The notes: a model not told the origin generated them from the letters alone. DNA of 64,000 nucleotides from CAMLJR01 sp964631955 (GCA_964631955.1 CAZWBA010000002.1:1-64000); one strand, 5' to 3'. Shown: positions 33,858 to 43,111, counted from the stretch's first letter. Numbers and translations: made by a program.

Positions 33858-35045
33858 ATGACGCAACCGGCGTTAATGCATACTTACGGCCGCCTGCCCG
33901 TGACGTTTGAGCACGGCGAGGGGGTCTGGCTGTTCGATACCGATGGCAGGCGTTATCTCGACGCGCTCAGCGGCGTCGCCGTCAACGCGCTCGGGCACGG
34001 CCACCCCGCGCTGGTTCAGGCGATCCAGCAGCAGGCCGCCAGACTCATTCACACCTCGAATATCTACTCGATTCAACGTCAGACCGAACTCGGCGAGGCG
34101 TTGCGCGCCGTATCGGGCATGCAGAATGTGTTTTTCTGTAACTCCGGCGCCGAGGCGAACGAAGCCGCGATCAAGCTCGCGCGCCTTTACGGACACAGGA
34201 AGAATATCGACAAGCCGACCATCATCGTGACCGAGCAGTCGTTTCACGGCCGTACGATGGCGACGCTGACCGCATCGGGCAATCGCAAGATTCAGGCGGG
34301 CTTCGAGCCGCTCGTCGCCGGTTTCACGCGCGCCCCGTTTGCCGATATCGAAGCGCTGCAGACCATCGGTCGCAATAATCCCGATGTGGTCGCGGTGCTG
34401 ATCGAACCCGTGCAGGGCGAGGGTGGTATCAACATCCCTGCGCCCGGCTTTCTCAGGCAATTGCGCCAGCTCTGCGATGAACGCGGCTGGCTGTTGATGC
34501 TCGATGAAGTGCAGACCGGCAATGGCCGTACGGGCAGATTCTTTGCCTATCAGCACGAAGGCATTCTTCCCGATATCGTCACCACCGCCAAAGGTCTCGG
34601 CGGCGGCGTGCCGATCGGCGCCTGCCTCGCGCACGGCGCCGCGGCGGAACTGTTTCAGCCCGGCAATCACGGCTCGACTTTTGGCGGCAACCCGCTCGCC
34701 TGTGCAGCCGGCCTCGCTGTCGTCAATGCCATCAACGAACAAGGCCTCGCTGCCAATGCCGCCCGGCAGGGTGAGTACTTGCTTACGCAGCTGCGCGCGC
34801 GGCTGAGTGGTATCGATGGCGTAGTCGCCGTGCGCGGCTGCGGTCTTCTGCTCGGCATCGAATTGACCAGACCCTGCGGCGATCTCGTGAAAGCGGCACT
34901 GGCCAAAGGTCTGCTGATCAACGTTACCGCCGACAAGGTTGTCCGTCTGCTGCCACCATTGATCTGGCAGCAGGAACACAGCGAGCAGTTGCTCGACATC
35001 CTGTGCCCGCTCATCCGCGAGTTCTGCGCGGGCACCGGTTCCTAG
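33858..35045 (+). CDS. argD: Acetylornithine aminotransferase
   Basis: A 395-aa PLP-dependent class III aminotransferase converting N-acetylglutamate semialdehyde to N-acetylornithine in arginine synthesis; ArgD can also serve lysine synthesis. The PLP lysine is in VTTAKGLGGGVPIGA, with NSGAEANEAAIKLAR, LIEPVQGEGGI and LDEVQTGNGRTG. ATG 33858 is chosen (MTQPALMHTYGRLPV). argF follows 52 nt downstream, so the two form an arginine operon. Confidence 0.95.
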   Translation: MTQPALMHTYGRLPVTFEHGEGVWLFDTDGRRYLDALSGVAVNALGHGHPALVQAIQQQAARLIHTSNIYSIQRQTELGEALRAVSGMQNVFFCNSGAEANEAAIKLARLYGHRKNIDKPTIIVTEQSFHGRTMATLTASGNRKIQAGFEPLVAGFTRAPFADIEALQTIGRNNPDVVAVLIEPVQGEGGINIPAPGFLRQLRQLCDERGWLLMLDEVQTGNGRTGRFFAYQHEGILPDIVTTAKGLGGGVPIGACLAHGAAAELFQPGNHGSTFGGNPLACAAGLAVVNAINEQGLAANAARQGEYLLTQLRARLSGIDGVVAVRGCGLLLGIELTRPCGDLVKAALAKGLLINVTADKVVRLLPPLIWQQEHSEQLLDILCPLIREFCAGTGS

Positions 35046-35097
35046 TTCACTCAACATCGAGGAGGGTTGCGCTGCCGAGCCTGGCCGCACCGCCATC

Positions 35098-36003
35098 ATG
35101 GCTGTTAGACATTTCCTGACTTTGCTGGACTTAACGCCAGCCGAACTGCATCACGTATTGCAACGCGCCGCCGCCTTCAAGCAAGAGCACCGCCAACGTC
35201 AATACTCCGACCGCTTCAAAAACCATGTGCTGGGCATGATTTTCGAGAAGTCCTCGACACGCACACGCGTCTCTTTTGAGGCGGGCATGGCGCAGATGGG
35301 CGGGCACGCCATGTTTCTCGCGCCGAAGGACACCCAGCTCGGGCGCGGCGAGCCGATCGAGGACAGCGCGCGCGTGATGTCGGCGATGGTCGATATCATC
35401 ATGATCCGCACCTTCGGCCACAGCCGCGTCGAGCGTTTCGCGCAGTTTTCGTCGGTTCCCGTCATCAACGCGCTGACCGACGATTTCCACCCCTGCCAGG
35501 TGCTGGCCGACATCCAGACTTTCATCGAGCATCGCGGCAGCATTCAGGGCAAAACCGTGGCGTGGATAGGCGACGGTAACAACATGTGCCAGACCTACAT
35601 CCACGCCGCCCGCCAGTTCGACTTCGAATTACGCATCGCCTGCCCGCAGGGTTTCGAGCCGCGCGAGGATCTGGTCGATGGCAACCGCGACCGCGTCGCC
35701 GTCTTGCGCGACCCGAAAGAAGCCGCGCGCGGTGCGCACCTGCTGGCGACCGACGTCTGGGCCTCGATGGGTCATGAACACGAGATCAACGAGCGCCGCC
35801 GCGCCTTTGCGGGTTATCAGCTCAACCGGGAATTGCTGGCGGTCGCCGCTGCCGACGCGCTGTACATGCACTGCCTGCCGGCGCATCGCGAGGAGGAAAT
35901 CAGCGCCGACCTGATGGAAGATGTCCACAGCGTGATCTGGGACGAAGCGGAGAACCGGCTGCATTCGCAAAAAGCCCTGATGGAATTTCTGCTCACGCAA
36001 TAA
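35098..36003 (+). CDS. argF: Ornithine carbamoyltransferase
   Basis: A 301-aa cytosolic enzyme forming citrulline from ornithine and carbamoyl phosphate. Carbamoyl-phosphate motif SSTRTRVSFE, then HPCQVLAD, and the ornithine-site HCLPAHREEEI are all intact, and the length is normal for the anabolic form. It is the second gene of argD-argF. Confidence 0.97.
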   Translation: MAVRHFLTLLDLTPAELHHVLQRAAAFKQEHRQRQYSDRFKNHVLGMIFEKSSTRTRVSFEAGMAQMGGHAMFLAPKDTQLGRGEPIEDSARVMSAMVDIIMIRTFGHSRVERFAQFSSVPVINALTDDFHPCQVLADIQTFIEHRGSIQGKTVAWIGDGNNMCQTYIHAARQFDFELRIACPQGFEPREDLVDGNRDRVAVLRDPKEAARGAHLLATDVWASMGHEHEINERRRAFAGYQLNRELLAVAAADALYMHCLPAHREEEISADLMEDVHSVIWDEAENRLHSQKALMEFLLTQ

Positions 36004-36048
36004 TTCGGGCGAATAATAAATTGATAATCATATAAATTTTTTGTTTAA

Positions 36049-36098
36049 CAGCCCCCTTTTCCGAGGTGACGGTAACACTCCCGCGTCATCGGGGGCTG
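36049..36098. repeat. Long inverted repeat after argF
   Basis: CAGCCCCC (36049-36056) and GGGGGCTG (36091-36098) form a perfect 8-bp stem. The 34-nt loop can fold again through GTGAC and GTCAT. It lacks a T-run, so it is not a classical terminator; it may act as a Rho-assisted stop or a 3' stabiliser of the arg mRNA. Confidence 0.55.
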
Positions 36099-36137
36099 CC
36101 GGGTTAGTGCCCGCCCACACCCATCATTAATCACAAC

Positions 36138-36146
36138 TTATCCACA
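36138..36146 (+). promoter_or_regulatory. DnaA box upstream of nrdA
   Basis: TTATCCACA, a perfect DnaA-box match. In E. coli DnaA binds upstream of nrdAB and regulates its transcription. The site lies 40 bp before the first NrdR box. A single 9-mer can occur by chance. Confidence 0.5.
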
Positions 36147-36185
36147 AGCCGCACCCAGTTTATTCGGCTTGCACTCCCCCCCCAA

Positions 36186-36232
36186 CCGCATTATCTTGTA
36201 TCTCGTTTTTTTCAAACCCCAATATCTTGGGG
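36186..36232. promoter_or_regulatory. Pair of NrdR boxes upstream of nrdA
   Basis: Box 2 is CCCCAATATCTTGGGG (36217-36232), a near-perfect palindrome. Box 1 is CCGCATTATCTTGTAT (36186-36201). The shared TATCTTG cores are exactly 31 bp apart, three helical turns, the spacing typical of NrdR box pairs. NrdR is an ATP-cone repressor of ribonucleotide reductase genes. The boxes lie 46-92 bp before the nrdA start. Confidence 0.8.
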
Positions 36233-36277
36233 TTTGCCGGGCAATAATTATACAGTCATCGCGCTTCAGGAGAGCCC

Positions 36278-39163
36278 ATGCACACAGACCTCACTCCGTC
36301 CGCCAGCGGCAATTTCAACGCTCAGACACCGACCACCCCTAACGCTCCAGCCTCCGTACAGGCGACCGCGCCCGGACAGATGCGCGTCATCAAGCGCAAC
36401 GGCACCGTTGTGCCCTACGACGACAGCAAAATCGCCGTCGCGATCACCAAAGCCTTTCTCGCCGTCGAAGGCGGCACTGCGGCGGCCTCGACCCGCATCC
36501 ATGAAACCGTGGCCAAGCTTGCGGCGATGGTCAGCGCCACCTTCAAGCGGCGCATGCCCTCGGGCGGCACGATTCATATCGAAGAAATCCAGGATCAGGT
36601 CGAGCTCGCCCTGATGCGCAGCGGCGAGCAGAAAGTCGCGCGCTCCTACGTCATTTACCGCGAAGAACATGCCCGCCAGCGCGCTGCGAAAGCCGCTACG
36701 CAACCGGCCAAGGCGCACCCGACACTGCACGTGACGCTGGCCGATGGCAGCCGCGAATTCCTCGATCTGGGCCGTCTCGAAACCATCGTCGCCGAAGCCT
36801 GCACCGGTCTCGAAGGCGTCGATGCCCAGCTCGTGCTCGGTGAAGCGCTCAAGAATCTGTACGACGGCGTGCCGATCGGCGAACTCAACACCTCGCTCGT
36901 CATCACCGCGCGCACGCTGGTCGAACAGGAGCCGAACTATTCGTTCGTCACCGCGCGTCTGCTCATGGATCACCTGCGCGAGGAAGCGCTCACTTTCCTC
37001 GGCATCGCCGATTCGGCCACGCAGGCCGATATGGCGGTCTACTATCCGCGAGCTCTGGTCGCATACATAAAGAAAGGCATCGAGCTCGAACTGCTCGACC
37101 CCGCGCTGCAGGAATTCGATCTGCAGCGCCTCGGCGCCGCGCTGCTCCCCGAGCGCGACCATCTGTTCAGTTATCTGGGTCTGCAAACGCTGTACGACCG
37201 CTACTTCATTCACAGCAACGAAATCCGCTTCGAACTGCCGCAGATTTTCTTCATGCGCGTGGCGATGGGCCTGTCGATTCAGGAAGCCGACAAGAACGCG
37301 CGCGCGATCGAGTTCTACACCCTGCTGTCGAGCTTCGATTACATGAGTTCGACGCCGACACTGTTCAACTCGGGCACGCTGCGCCCGCAATTGTCATCGT
37401 GTTATCTCACCACCGTTCCCGACGATCTCAACGGCATTTTTGGCGCGATCCACGACAACGCGATGCTGTCGAAATGGGCCGGCGGTCTCGGCAACGACTG
37501 GACGCCCGTGCGCGCGCTCGGCTCGTACATCAAGGGCACCAACGGTAAATCGCAGGGCGTCGTTCCCTTCCTGAAAGTGGTGAACGACACCGCCGTCGCC
37601 GTGAACCAGGGCGGCAAACGCAAAGGCGCGGTGTGCGCGTATCTCGAAACATGGCACCTCGATATCGAGGAGTTTCTCGAACTGCGCAAGAACACCGGCG
37701 ACGATCGCCGCCGCACGCACGACATGAACACCGCGAACTGGGTTCCCGACCTGTTCATGAAACGCGTCTTCCAGGATCGCGACTGGACGTTATTCTCGCC
37801 AGCCGATACACCCGATCTGCACGATCTGTTCGGCACCGCGTTCGAAGATCGTTACGAGCATTACGAGCAGCTCGCCGCCGAAGGCAAATTGAAGCTGCAC
37901 AAAAAAGTTCGCGCGCAGGATCTGTGGCGCAAGATGTTGTCGATGCTGTTCGAAACCGGCCATCCGTGGATCACCTTCAAAGATCCGTGCAATTTGCGCA
38001 GCCCGCAACAACACGTCGGCGTCGTGCACAGCTCGAACCTCTGCACCGAAATTACGCTCAACACCAATCGCGACGAAATCGCGGTGTGTAATCTGGGTTC
38101 GGTGAATCTCAATCAACACATTGTCGATGGCAAACTCGATCACTTCAAACTCGAGCGCACGATCAAAACGGCAGTGCGCATGCTCGATAACGTTATCGAC
38201 ATCAATTACTACGCCGTACCGCAAGCGAAAAATTCAAACTCGAAACACCGCCCGATCGGTCTCGGCATCATGGGTTTCCAGGACGCGCTGTACACACTGC
38301 GCCTGCCGTACGCATCGAATGAAGCGGTGGAATTCGCCGATCGTTCGATGGAAGCCGTGAGTTATTTCGCGATCAAAGCATCGTCCGAATTAGCGGAAGA
38401 GCGCGGCAGTTACGAAACGTATCAGGGCTCGCTGTGGAGCCAGGGCGTATTGCCGATCGATTCGGTACAAATTCTCGCGGAACAACGCGGACCCGAATTT
38501 ATCGACGTCGATCGCTCGCAGACGCTCGACTGGGACGGCATGCGCGTGCGCGTGAAATCCAGAGGCATGCGCAACAGCAACGTGATGGCGATTGCGCCGA
38601 CCGCGACGATCGCGAACATCACCGACGCTTCGCAATCGATCGAACCGACGTATCAGAACCTGTACGTGAAATCGAATCTGTCGGGCGAATTCACCGTCGT
38701 CAATCCGTATCTCGTGCACGATTTGAAAAATCGCGGCCTGTGGGATGCGGTGATGGTGAACGATCTCAAATATTTCGACGGCAGCGTGCAGCAGATCGAT
38801 CGTATTCCTGCGGATTTGAAAGCGCTGTATGCAACGGCATTCGAAGTGGAGCCGCGCTGGCTGGTCGATGCGGCGAGCCGTCGTCAGAAATGGATCGATC
38901 AGGCGCAGTCGCTCAACCTTTACATCGCGGGCGCATCGGGCAAAAAACTCGATGTGACTTATCGCATGGCATGGTATCGCGGTTTGAAAACCACGTATTA
39001 CCTGCGTGCGCTGTCAGCGACGAGCACAGAGAAATCGACGATCACGACTGGCGCGCTAAATGCAGTAAGTTCTGCAGCATCTAGCACTGCTGCTTTCACA
39101 CAGGCGGCTGAAGTACCGAACGCGTGCTCAATCGATAATCCTGATTGTGAAGCCTGCCAGTAA
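36278..39163 (+). CDS. nrdA: Ribonucleotide reductase class Ia, alpha subunit
   Basis: A 961-aa catalytic subunit that reduces ribonucleoside diphosphates. Two ATP-cone domains stand at the N-terminus (MRVIKRNGTVVPYDDSKI at about residue 31, and LHVTLADGSREFLDLGRLE at about 150), as in Pseudomonas NrdA, giving overall activity control by ATP/dATP. The core has the active-site LSSCYL, SNLCTEI and NLGSVNL, and MAIAPTATIANI. The C-terminal tail has a Ser/Ala-rich stretch before the redox pair CEAC. GGAGAG precedes ATG 36278. Confidence 0.97.
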   Translation: MHTDLTPSASGNFNAQTPTTPNAPASVQATAPGQMRVIKRNGTVVPYDDSKIAVAITKAFLAVEGGTAAASTRIHETVAKLAAMVSATFKRRMPSGGTIHIEEIQDQVELALMRSGEQKVARSYVIYREEHARQRAAKAATQPAKAHPTLHVTLADGSREFLDLGRLETIVAEACTGLEGVDAQLVLGEALKNLYDGVPIGELNTSLVITARTLVEQEPNYSFVTARLLMDHLREEALTFLGIADSATQADMAVYYPRALVAYIKKGIELELLDPALQEFDLQRLGAALLPERDHLFSYLGLQTLYDRYFIHSNEIRFELPQIFFMRVAMGLSIQEADKNARAIEFYTLLSSFDYMSSTPTLFNSGTLRPQLSSCYLTTVPDDLNGIFGAIHDNAMLSKWAGGLGNDWTPVRALGSYIKGTNGKSQGVVPFLKVVNDTAVAVNQGGKRKGAVCAYLETWHLDIEEFLELRKNTGDDRRRTHDMNTANWVPDLFMKRVFQDRDWTLFSPADTPDLHDLFGTAFEDRYEHYEQLAAEGKLKLHKKVRAQDLWRKMLSMLFETGHPWITFKDPCNLRSPQQHVGVVHSSNLCTEITLNTNRDEIAVCNLGSVNLNQHIVDGKLDHFKLERTIKTAVRMLDNVIDINYYAVPQAKNSNSKHRPIGLGIMGFQDALYTLRLPYASNEAVEFADRSMEAVSYFAIKASSELAEERGSYETYQGSLWSQGVLPIDSVQILAEQRGPEFIDVDRSQTLDWDGMRVRVKSRGMRNSNVMAIAPTATIANITDASQSIEPTYQNLYVKSNLSGEFTVVNPYLVHDLKNRGLWDAVMVNDLKYFDGSVQQIDRIPADLKALYATAFEVEPRWLVDAASRRQKWIDQAQSLNLYIAGASGKKLDVTYRMAWYRGLKTTYYLRALSATSTEKSTITTGALNAVSSAASSTAAFTQAAEVPNACSIDNPDCEACQ

Positions 39164-39290
39164 GACGACCCCTCCGCCGCTTTGCGGCACCTCCCCTACT
39201 ACGCAGGGGAGGCCAAACGAACGTAGCAATTTGCACTGATAGCTCCCCCTGCGCAGTAGGGGGAGTGCCCGAAGGGCGAGGGGGTCATCT
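39164..39290. repeat. REP-like paired hairpins, copy B
   Basis: It begins at the base after the nrdA stop. Hairpins: GCCGC-ttt-GCGGC, CCTCCCCT-7 nt-AGGGGAGG (39190-39212), CTCCCCCT-7 nt-AGGGGGAG (39243-39265) and GCCC-gaa-GGGC. The outer arms GACGACCCCTCCG and GAGGGGGTC are those of copy A (12618-12742), but the two units are arranged the other way round. It sits between nrdA and nrdB of one operon, where it could shape mRNA stability. Confidence 0.8.
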
Positions 39291-39323
39291 CGCCAATTTA
39301 AATTCAGATTTGGGTGAGACGTT

Positions 39324-40670
39324 ATGTTGAATTGGGACGAATATAATTCCGAAGACACGATTCCCGCAGCAGTAAAAACCAATACCTATGTCGAGCGGGA
39401 CGAACCGGCTGCGCCTGCGCAACAACAGCAAAACGTGGCAGAGCCTGTCGCTGTGTATGCGCCGAAACCGGTCTATGCAGACCATGCCGCGATTGAAAAA
39501 GTCAATGCGGCTGCGCAAGTCACCGCAGCGCCCGCGCAGAACTCCGAACATCACGAGCCGACAATTGCCGATGCGGATATCGCAGCGCGCGCACACGCTG
39601 CGGTCGAAAAACTCGATGCACAGCCGGGTCTGGATGAACTCGAAATGGGCGCCGCGCGCCTGCAGGTCGACGACAAGCGCATGATCAACTGCCGCGCCGA
39701 TCTCAATCAGCTGGTGCCCTTCAAATACGACTGGGCGTGGCAGAAATATCTCGACGGCTGCGCGAACCACTGGATGCCGCAGGAAGTGAACATGACCGCG
39801 GACGTTGCGACCTGGCGCAGCGCCGATGGCCTAACCGAAGACGAACGCCGCATCGTGATGCGCTCGCTCGGTTATTTCTCGACGGCCGACAGCCTCGTTG
39901 CAAACAATCTGGTGCTCGCGATTTATCGCCACATCACCAACCCCGAGTGCCGTCAGTATTTATTGCGCCAGGCATTCGAAGAAGCGATTCACACGCACGC
40001 GTATCAGTACTGCGTCGAATCGCTCGGTATGGACGAAGGCGAAGTCTTCAACATGTACCGCGAAATTCCCTCGGTCGCGAAAAAGGCGGCGTGGAGCCTG
40101 AGCCACACGCACGCGCTGAGCGATCCGAACTTCAAAACCGGCACCTTCGAAAACGATCAGGAATTGCTGCGCAATCTGATCGGCTTCTACGGCGTCACCG
40201 AAGGCATTTTCTTCTACTGCGGTTTCACGCAGATTCTGTCGATGGGTCGCCGCAACAAAATGACCGGCGTCGCCGAGCAGTTCCAGTACATTTTGCGCGA
40301 CGAATCGATGCACCTGAATTTCGGTATCGATGTGATCAACCAGATCAAACTGGAAAACCCGCATCTGTGGACCGAGGATTTTCAGCGCGAAGCGGTGCAG
40401 ATGATCGTCGAAGGCACCGAGCTCGAAGTGCAGTACGCACGCGACAGCATGCCGCGCGGCGTACTCGGCATGAATGCGGCGATGATGGAAGACTATCTGC
40501 ACTTCATCGCCAATCGTCGTCTCAATCAGCTCGGATTGCCCGAGCAATTCCCCGGCGCACAAAATCCGTTCCCGTGGATGAGCGAAATCATGGACCTGCG
40601 CAAGGAGAAAAACTTCTTCGAAACGCGCGTCACCGAATACCAGACCGGCGGCGCACTGAGCTGGGAATAA
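39324..40670 (+). CDS. nrdB: Ribonucleotide reductase class Ia, beta subunit
   Basis: A 448-aa radical-generating subunit with a di-iron centre. Ligand helices are seen in FSTADSLVANNLVL, FEEAIHTHAYQYCVESL and LRDESMHLNFGIDVI. Tyr227 in HTHAYQY aligns with the radical Tyr of E. coli NrdB, so this is the tyrosyl type. The C-terminal tail ends YQTGGALSWE. Odd point: residues about 20-110 are a low-complexity Ala/Gln/Pro-rich extension before the usual DDKRMINCRADLNQLVPFKYDWAW core. It follows nrdA after a REP doublet. Confidence 0.96.
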   Translation: MLNWDEYNSEDTIPAAVKTNTYVERDEPAAPAQQQQNVAEPVAVYAPKPVYADHAAIEKVNAAAQVTAAPAQNSEHHEPTIADADIAARAHAAVEKLDAQPGLDELEMGAARLQVDDKRMINCRADLNQLVPFKYDWAWQKYLDGCANHWMPQEVNMTADVATWRSADGLTEDERRIVMRSLGYFSTADSLVANNLVLAIYRHITNPECRQYLLRQAFEEAIHTHAYQYCVESLGMDEGEVFNMYREIPSVAKKAAWSLSHTHALSDPNFKTGTFENDQELLRNLIGFYGVTEGIFFYCGFTQILSMGRRNKMTGVAEQFQYILRDESMHLNFGIDVINQIKLENPHLWTEDFQREAVQMIVEGTELEVQYARDSMPRGVLGMNAAMMEDYLHFIANRRLNQLGLPEQFPGAQNPFPWMSEIMDLRKEKNFFETRVTEYQTGGALSWE

Positions 40671-40721
40671 CGAAAGAAAGCGTACATGGCTAATGAAATA
40701 TCAGCCATTAGGTGGATGATT

Positions 40722-42365
40722 TTACAGCACTGCTGCGGATGATTTTACAAGTCTGTCTGGCTGGGTTGCTGCCCGCGACCACACGCTGTCCCGGGCGCCG
40801 CCGACAGTGCGCCGTGCCGTTGCGCGCGCCATCCAGATGAAGCCGAGCCCGCCCGCGAGCGCCGTCAGGTCGACGGCGAGCGTGGCCGGATGCAGGTGTA
40901 CCCACCATCCCGTGGCCGGGAAAATCGCGGCGATCAATGAGGTGAGCGGAATCGAGAGCGTCGCGATTGCCGCCACCCACGCCAGCTCCACCGCCGCCCG
41001 CGCACTGCCGCGCAGGAAGGCCCACGCGATCGACGCAAAAAACACGGCGTAATACAGGTAGCGCTGCCACTCGAGCGGATCGGCGACGCGTCCGTGCAGA
41101 AATTTGGCCGTCGCGATCATGATCGAGATGCCGCAGATGCATCCGAAGCTGACTCCGATCGTACCCGCCGCCATCAGATAGGTATCGCGGCGCTGGGCCG
41201 GCAATTCGGCGCCGCGGCGCTGGGCCTTGCGGCGCGATTCAATCCAGAGCAGGTTGCCGCTGTAGAACAGCCAGGCGCCGGCCATGCCGAGAAAGAAATA
41301 AATCCATTGCACGGGGGTGCCGCCGAAGGTGGCGAAGTGAAGCGCAAAAAAGCTGCTGACCGTGGTGAAAGCCGCCGCCTGCTTTCCGGGCAGATAATCG
41401 GTGTTGATGACTTCACCGCTGTAGGGGTCGAGCAGCGCGAAGCCGCCGAAAAAACGCGGCGCCAGCGCGCTGGCATCGTTGCCCCACACCCTCACCATGG
41501 CGCGCGGGCCGTCGACTCTGAGGTATTGCAGCATGGTGGGCTCGAAGGTGGACGACAGCGCCTGCGCGCGTGCCACCAGCTCGTCGGGGCCGACCATCGC
41601 ACTGACGTCGCGCGGCGCGACGTCCGGCGCAGCCGCCGCGCGGCCGAAGGGGTCGCGCTGTTCGTGAATCAACCGGTTCTGCAAGAGATAAATGCCGTCG
41701 TGATAGGCGAACACGACCGCCGACATCGCCATCACGATATGAAACGGCAGGCTCACGATGCCGATGACATTGTGCGCATCGAGCCACATCCGCTTGCGGT
41801 TCCTGCCGGGGCGCAGCGCGAAAAAATCCTGCACCAGCGTCGGCAGCAGGATGATGACGCCCGACACCAGCGCGAGGGCGTACAGCGTGGCGACCACCCC
41901 CATGATCCAGCGGTTGCTGTCGCTGTCGACGGGCAATCCGACGACGCGATGCAGCACGTCGATAAATTCGCCCAGCCTGGACGGCTGCTGCGCCGAAACA
42001 ACCGCATTGCCCTGGTCGTCGGGTGCGGCGGCGAAGTGCTGCATCGACAGCGTATCGTGATCGTCCGCCCCTGCTTTCGCCACCTGCCATTCCAGCTGCG
42101 ACCGGTGCAATTCATCGTGCTGCAGATGAAACCAGAACTCCTCCGCCGCGTCGGGGCGCTGCTGCAAGGTGCGCGTGATGAGCGCGTGCGCTTCCGTTAG
42201 CGGAACGGATTTTTCCGTGGTCAGCGGCGGCGAGGCCCAGCGCGCCAGCGGCTCCTTGAACATCGTCAGCGCACCGGCGTAGAAGGCAATGAAGAGCGCG
42301 AGGCCGCTGACGATGCCGGTCCATGTATGCACGGATTTGTAGATGCGGATGATGTCGGAACGCAT
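40722..42365 (-). CDS. PepSY-associated transmembrane protein (iron uptake group)
   Basis: A 547-aa inner-membrane protein. The opening IYKSVHTWTGIVSGLALFIAFYAGALTMF is the PepSY-TM hallmark helix; further membrane helices, a DAHNVIGIVSLPFHIVMAMSA helix with conserved histidines, and periplasmic PepSY-type regions follow. Such proteins are thought to reduce ferric siderophores or handle haem at the inner membrane. GGAGT precedes the ATG. It is third in an operon with two small membrane proteins of the same setting and a Fur-box candidate upstream. Confidence 0.88.
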   Translation of the reverse strand: MRSDIIRIYKSVHTWTGIVSGLALFIAFYAGALTMFKEPLARWASPPLTTEKSVPLTEAHALITRTLQQRPDAAEEFWFHLQHDELHRSQLEWQVAKAGADDHDTLSMQHFAAAPDDQGNAVVSAQQPSRLGEFIDVLHRVVGLPVDSDSNRWIMGVVATLYALALVSGVIILLPTLVQDFFALRPGRNRKRMWLDAHNVIGIVSLPFHIVMAMSAVVFAYHDGIYLLQNRLIHEQRDPFGRAAAAPDVAPRDVSAMVGPDELVARAQALSSTFEPTMLQYLRVDGPRAMVRVWGNDASALAPRFFGGFALLDPYSGEVINTDYLPGKQAAAFTTVSSFFALHFATFGGTPVQWIYFFLGMAGAWLFYSGNLLWIESRRKAQRRGAELPAQRRDTYLMAAGTIGVSFGCICGISIMIATAKFLHGRVADPLEWQRYLYYAVFFASIAWAFLRGSARAAVELAWVAAIATLSIPLTSLIAAIFPATGWWVHLHPATLAVDLTALAGGLGFIWMARATARRTVGGARDSVWSRAATQPDRLVKSSAAVL

Positions 42366-42383
42366 TGTCGACTCCTGATTTTT

Positions 42384-42665
42384 TCAGCGTGCCGCCGCCA
42401 GAATGATGAACGCCACGATATTGAAGCCCCCCAGCCACAGCCAGGCGCGCAGACCGCTCCCGAACAGATAGACGAGACTGAATACGCCCAGCCAGACCGG
42501 CACCGTCAGCCACATGGCGAGCTGTGCCTTCGCGGCCATGACGATGCCCGGGGTGAGCGCGGCGAAAATCCCGCTGCACAGCATGGCCAGGGTGAAACCG
42601 AGCAGGGCGCCGGCGAGCGTTTTCGACACCCAGTCGGGTTTTATTGCGCTGCGTGTATCGGCCAT
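42384..42665 (-). CDS. DUF3649-like small membrane protein
   Basis: 93 residues with three predicted helices (SKTLAGALLGFTLAMLCSGIFAAL, QLAMWLTVPVWLGVFSLVYLF, LWLGGFNIVAFIIL). The size, hydrophobicity and position between a DUF3325-type gene and a PepSY-TM gene match DUF3649 proteins of siderophore-uptake operons. Role unknown. It starts 1 nt after the upstream gene's stop, so translation is coupled. Confidence 0.75.
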   Translation of the reverse strand: MADTRSAIKPDWVSKTLAGALLGFTLAMLCSGIFAALTPGIVMAAKAQLAMWLTVPVWLGVFSLVYLFGSGLRAWLWLGGFNIVAFIILAAAR

Positions 42666-42666
42666 G

Positions 42667-42948
42667 TCAGCGAGCCTTGTCGACGCTGGAAAACAGCGCG
42701 CCGAGGTACGGATAAACGATCCAGAGCAGCATCAGCCAGACGCAGAAAATGAAAATTGCCGTCGCCGTCTGCATGGCGGCGAGCAGGATCGCGATGCCCG
42801 CCGCAAAAAAAATCACACCGGCGATGCGCGCCGGACGTGCCGGCAGGGGCATCGTGCGCCAGCGCTGATTCGGCGATGCCAGATAAAAAAGCAGACTGCC
42901 GGCGAATGCCGCGAGCAGGCCTGCGACCATTGCAAAGGAATACGTCAT
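42667..42948 (-). CDS. DUF3325-like small membrane protein
   Basis: 93 residues with three helices (MVAGLLAAFAGSLLFYLAS, IAGVIFFAAGIAILLAA, TAIFIFCVWLMLLWIVYPYLGAL). It carries the NQRW and P-A-R-P-A-R loop seen in DUF3325 proteins. First gene of the iron-uptake group; the Fur-box candidate lies about 145 nt upstream. No TonB-dependent receptor is present in the window. Confidence 0.75.
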   Translation of the reverse strand: MTYSFAMVAGLLAAFAGSLLFYLASPNQRWRTMPLPARPARIAGVIFFAAGIAILLAAMQTATAIFIFCVWLMLLWIVYPYLGALFSSVDKAR

Positions 42949-43092
42949 GACTGTACCGCTGCCTGGAAATTCAATTCGATACGCCGCCGCAGCCCGCTCA
43001 GCCAGCCGTGGCGATCGCTGTGGATGAGATCAGCTAAGGGGGAGGAACCGGCAACACGGGCGCCCCCATCGAGGCGGCACCCCTAATAAAGA

Positions 43093-43111
43093 ATAAGAAC
43101 GATTCGCATCT
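43093..43111. promoter_or_regulatory. Fur box candidate upstream of the iron-uptake group
   Basis: On the minus strand it reads GATGCGAATCGTTCTTATT, matching the GCGAATnATTnTCATT style of Fur boxes in front of siderophore genes. Against the 19-bp E. coli consensus about 10 positions agree, so the support is the context as much as the sequence. Confidence 0.55.

Noticed and set aside
33873..35099. Long open frame opposite argD (408 codons)
   Set aside because: Complete overlap with an unmistakable argD; composition typical of an antisense shadow.
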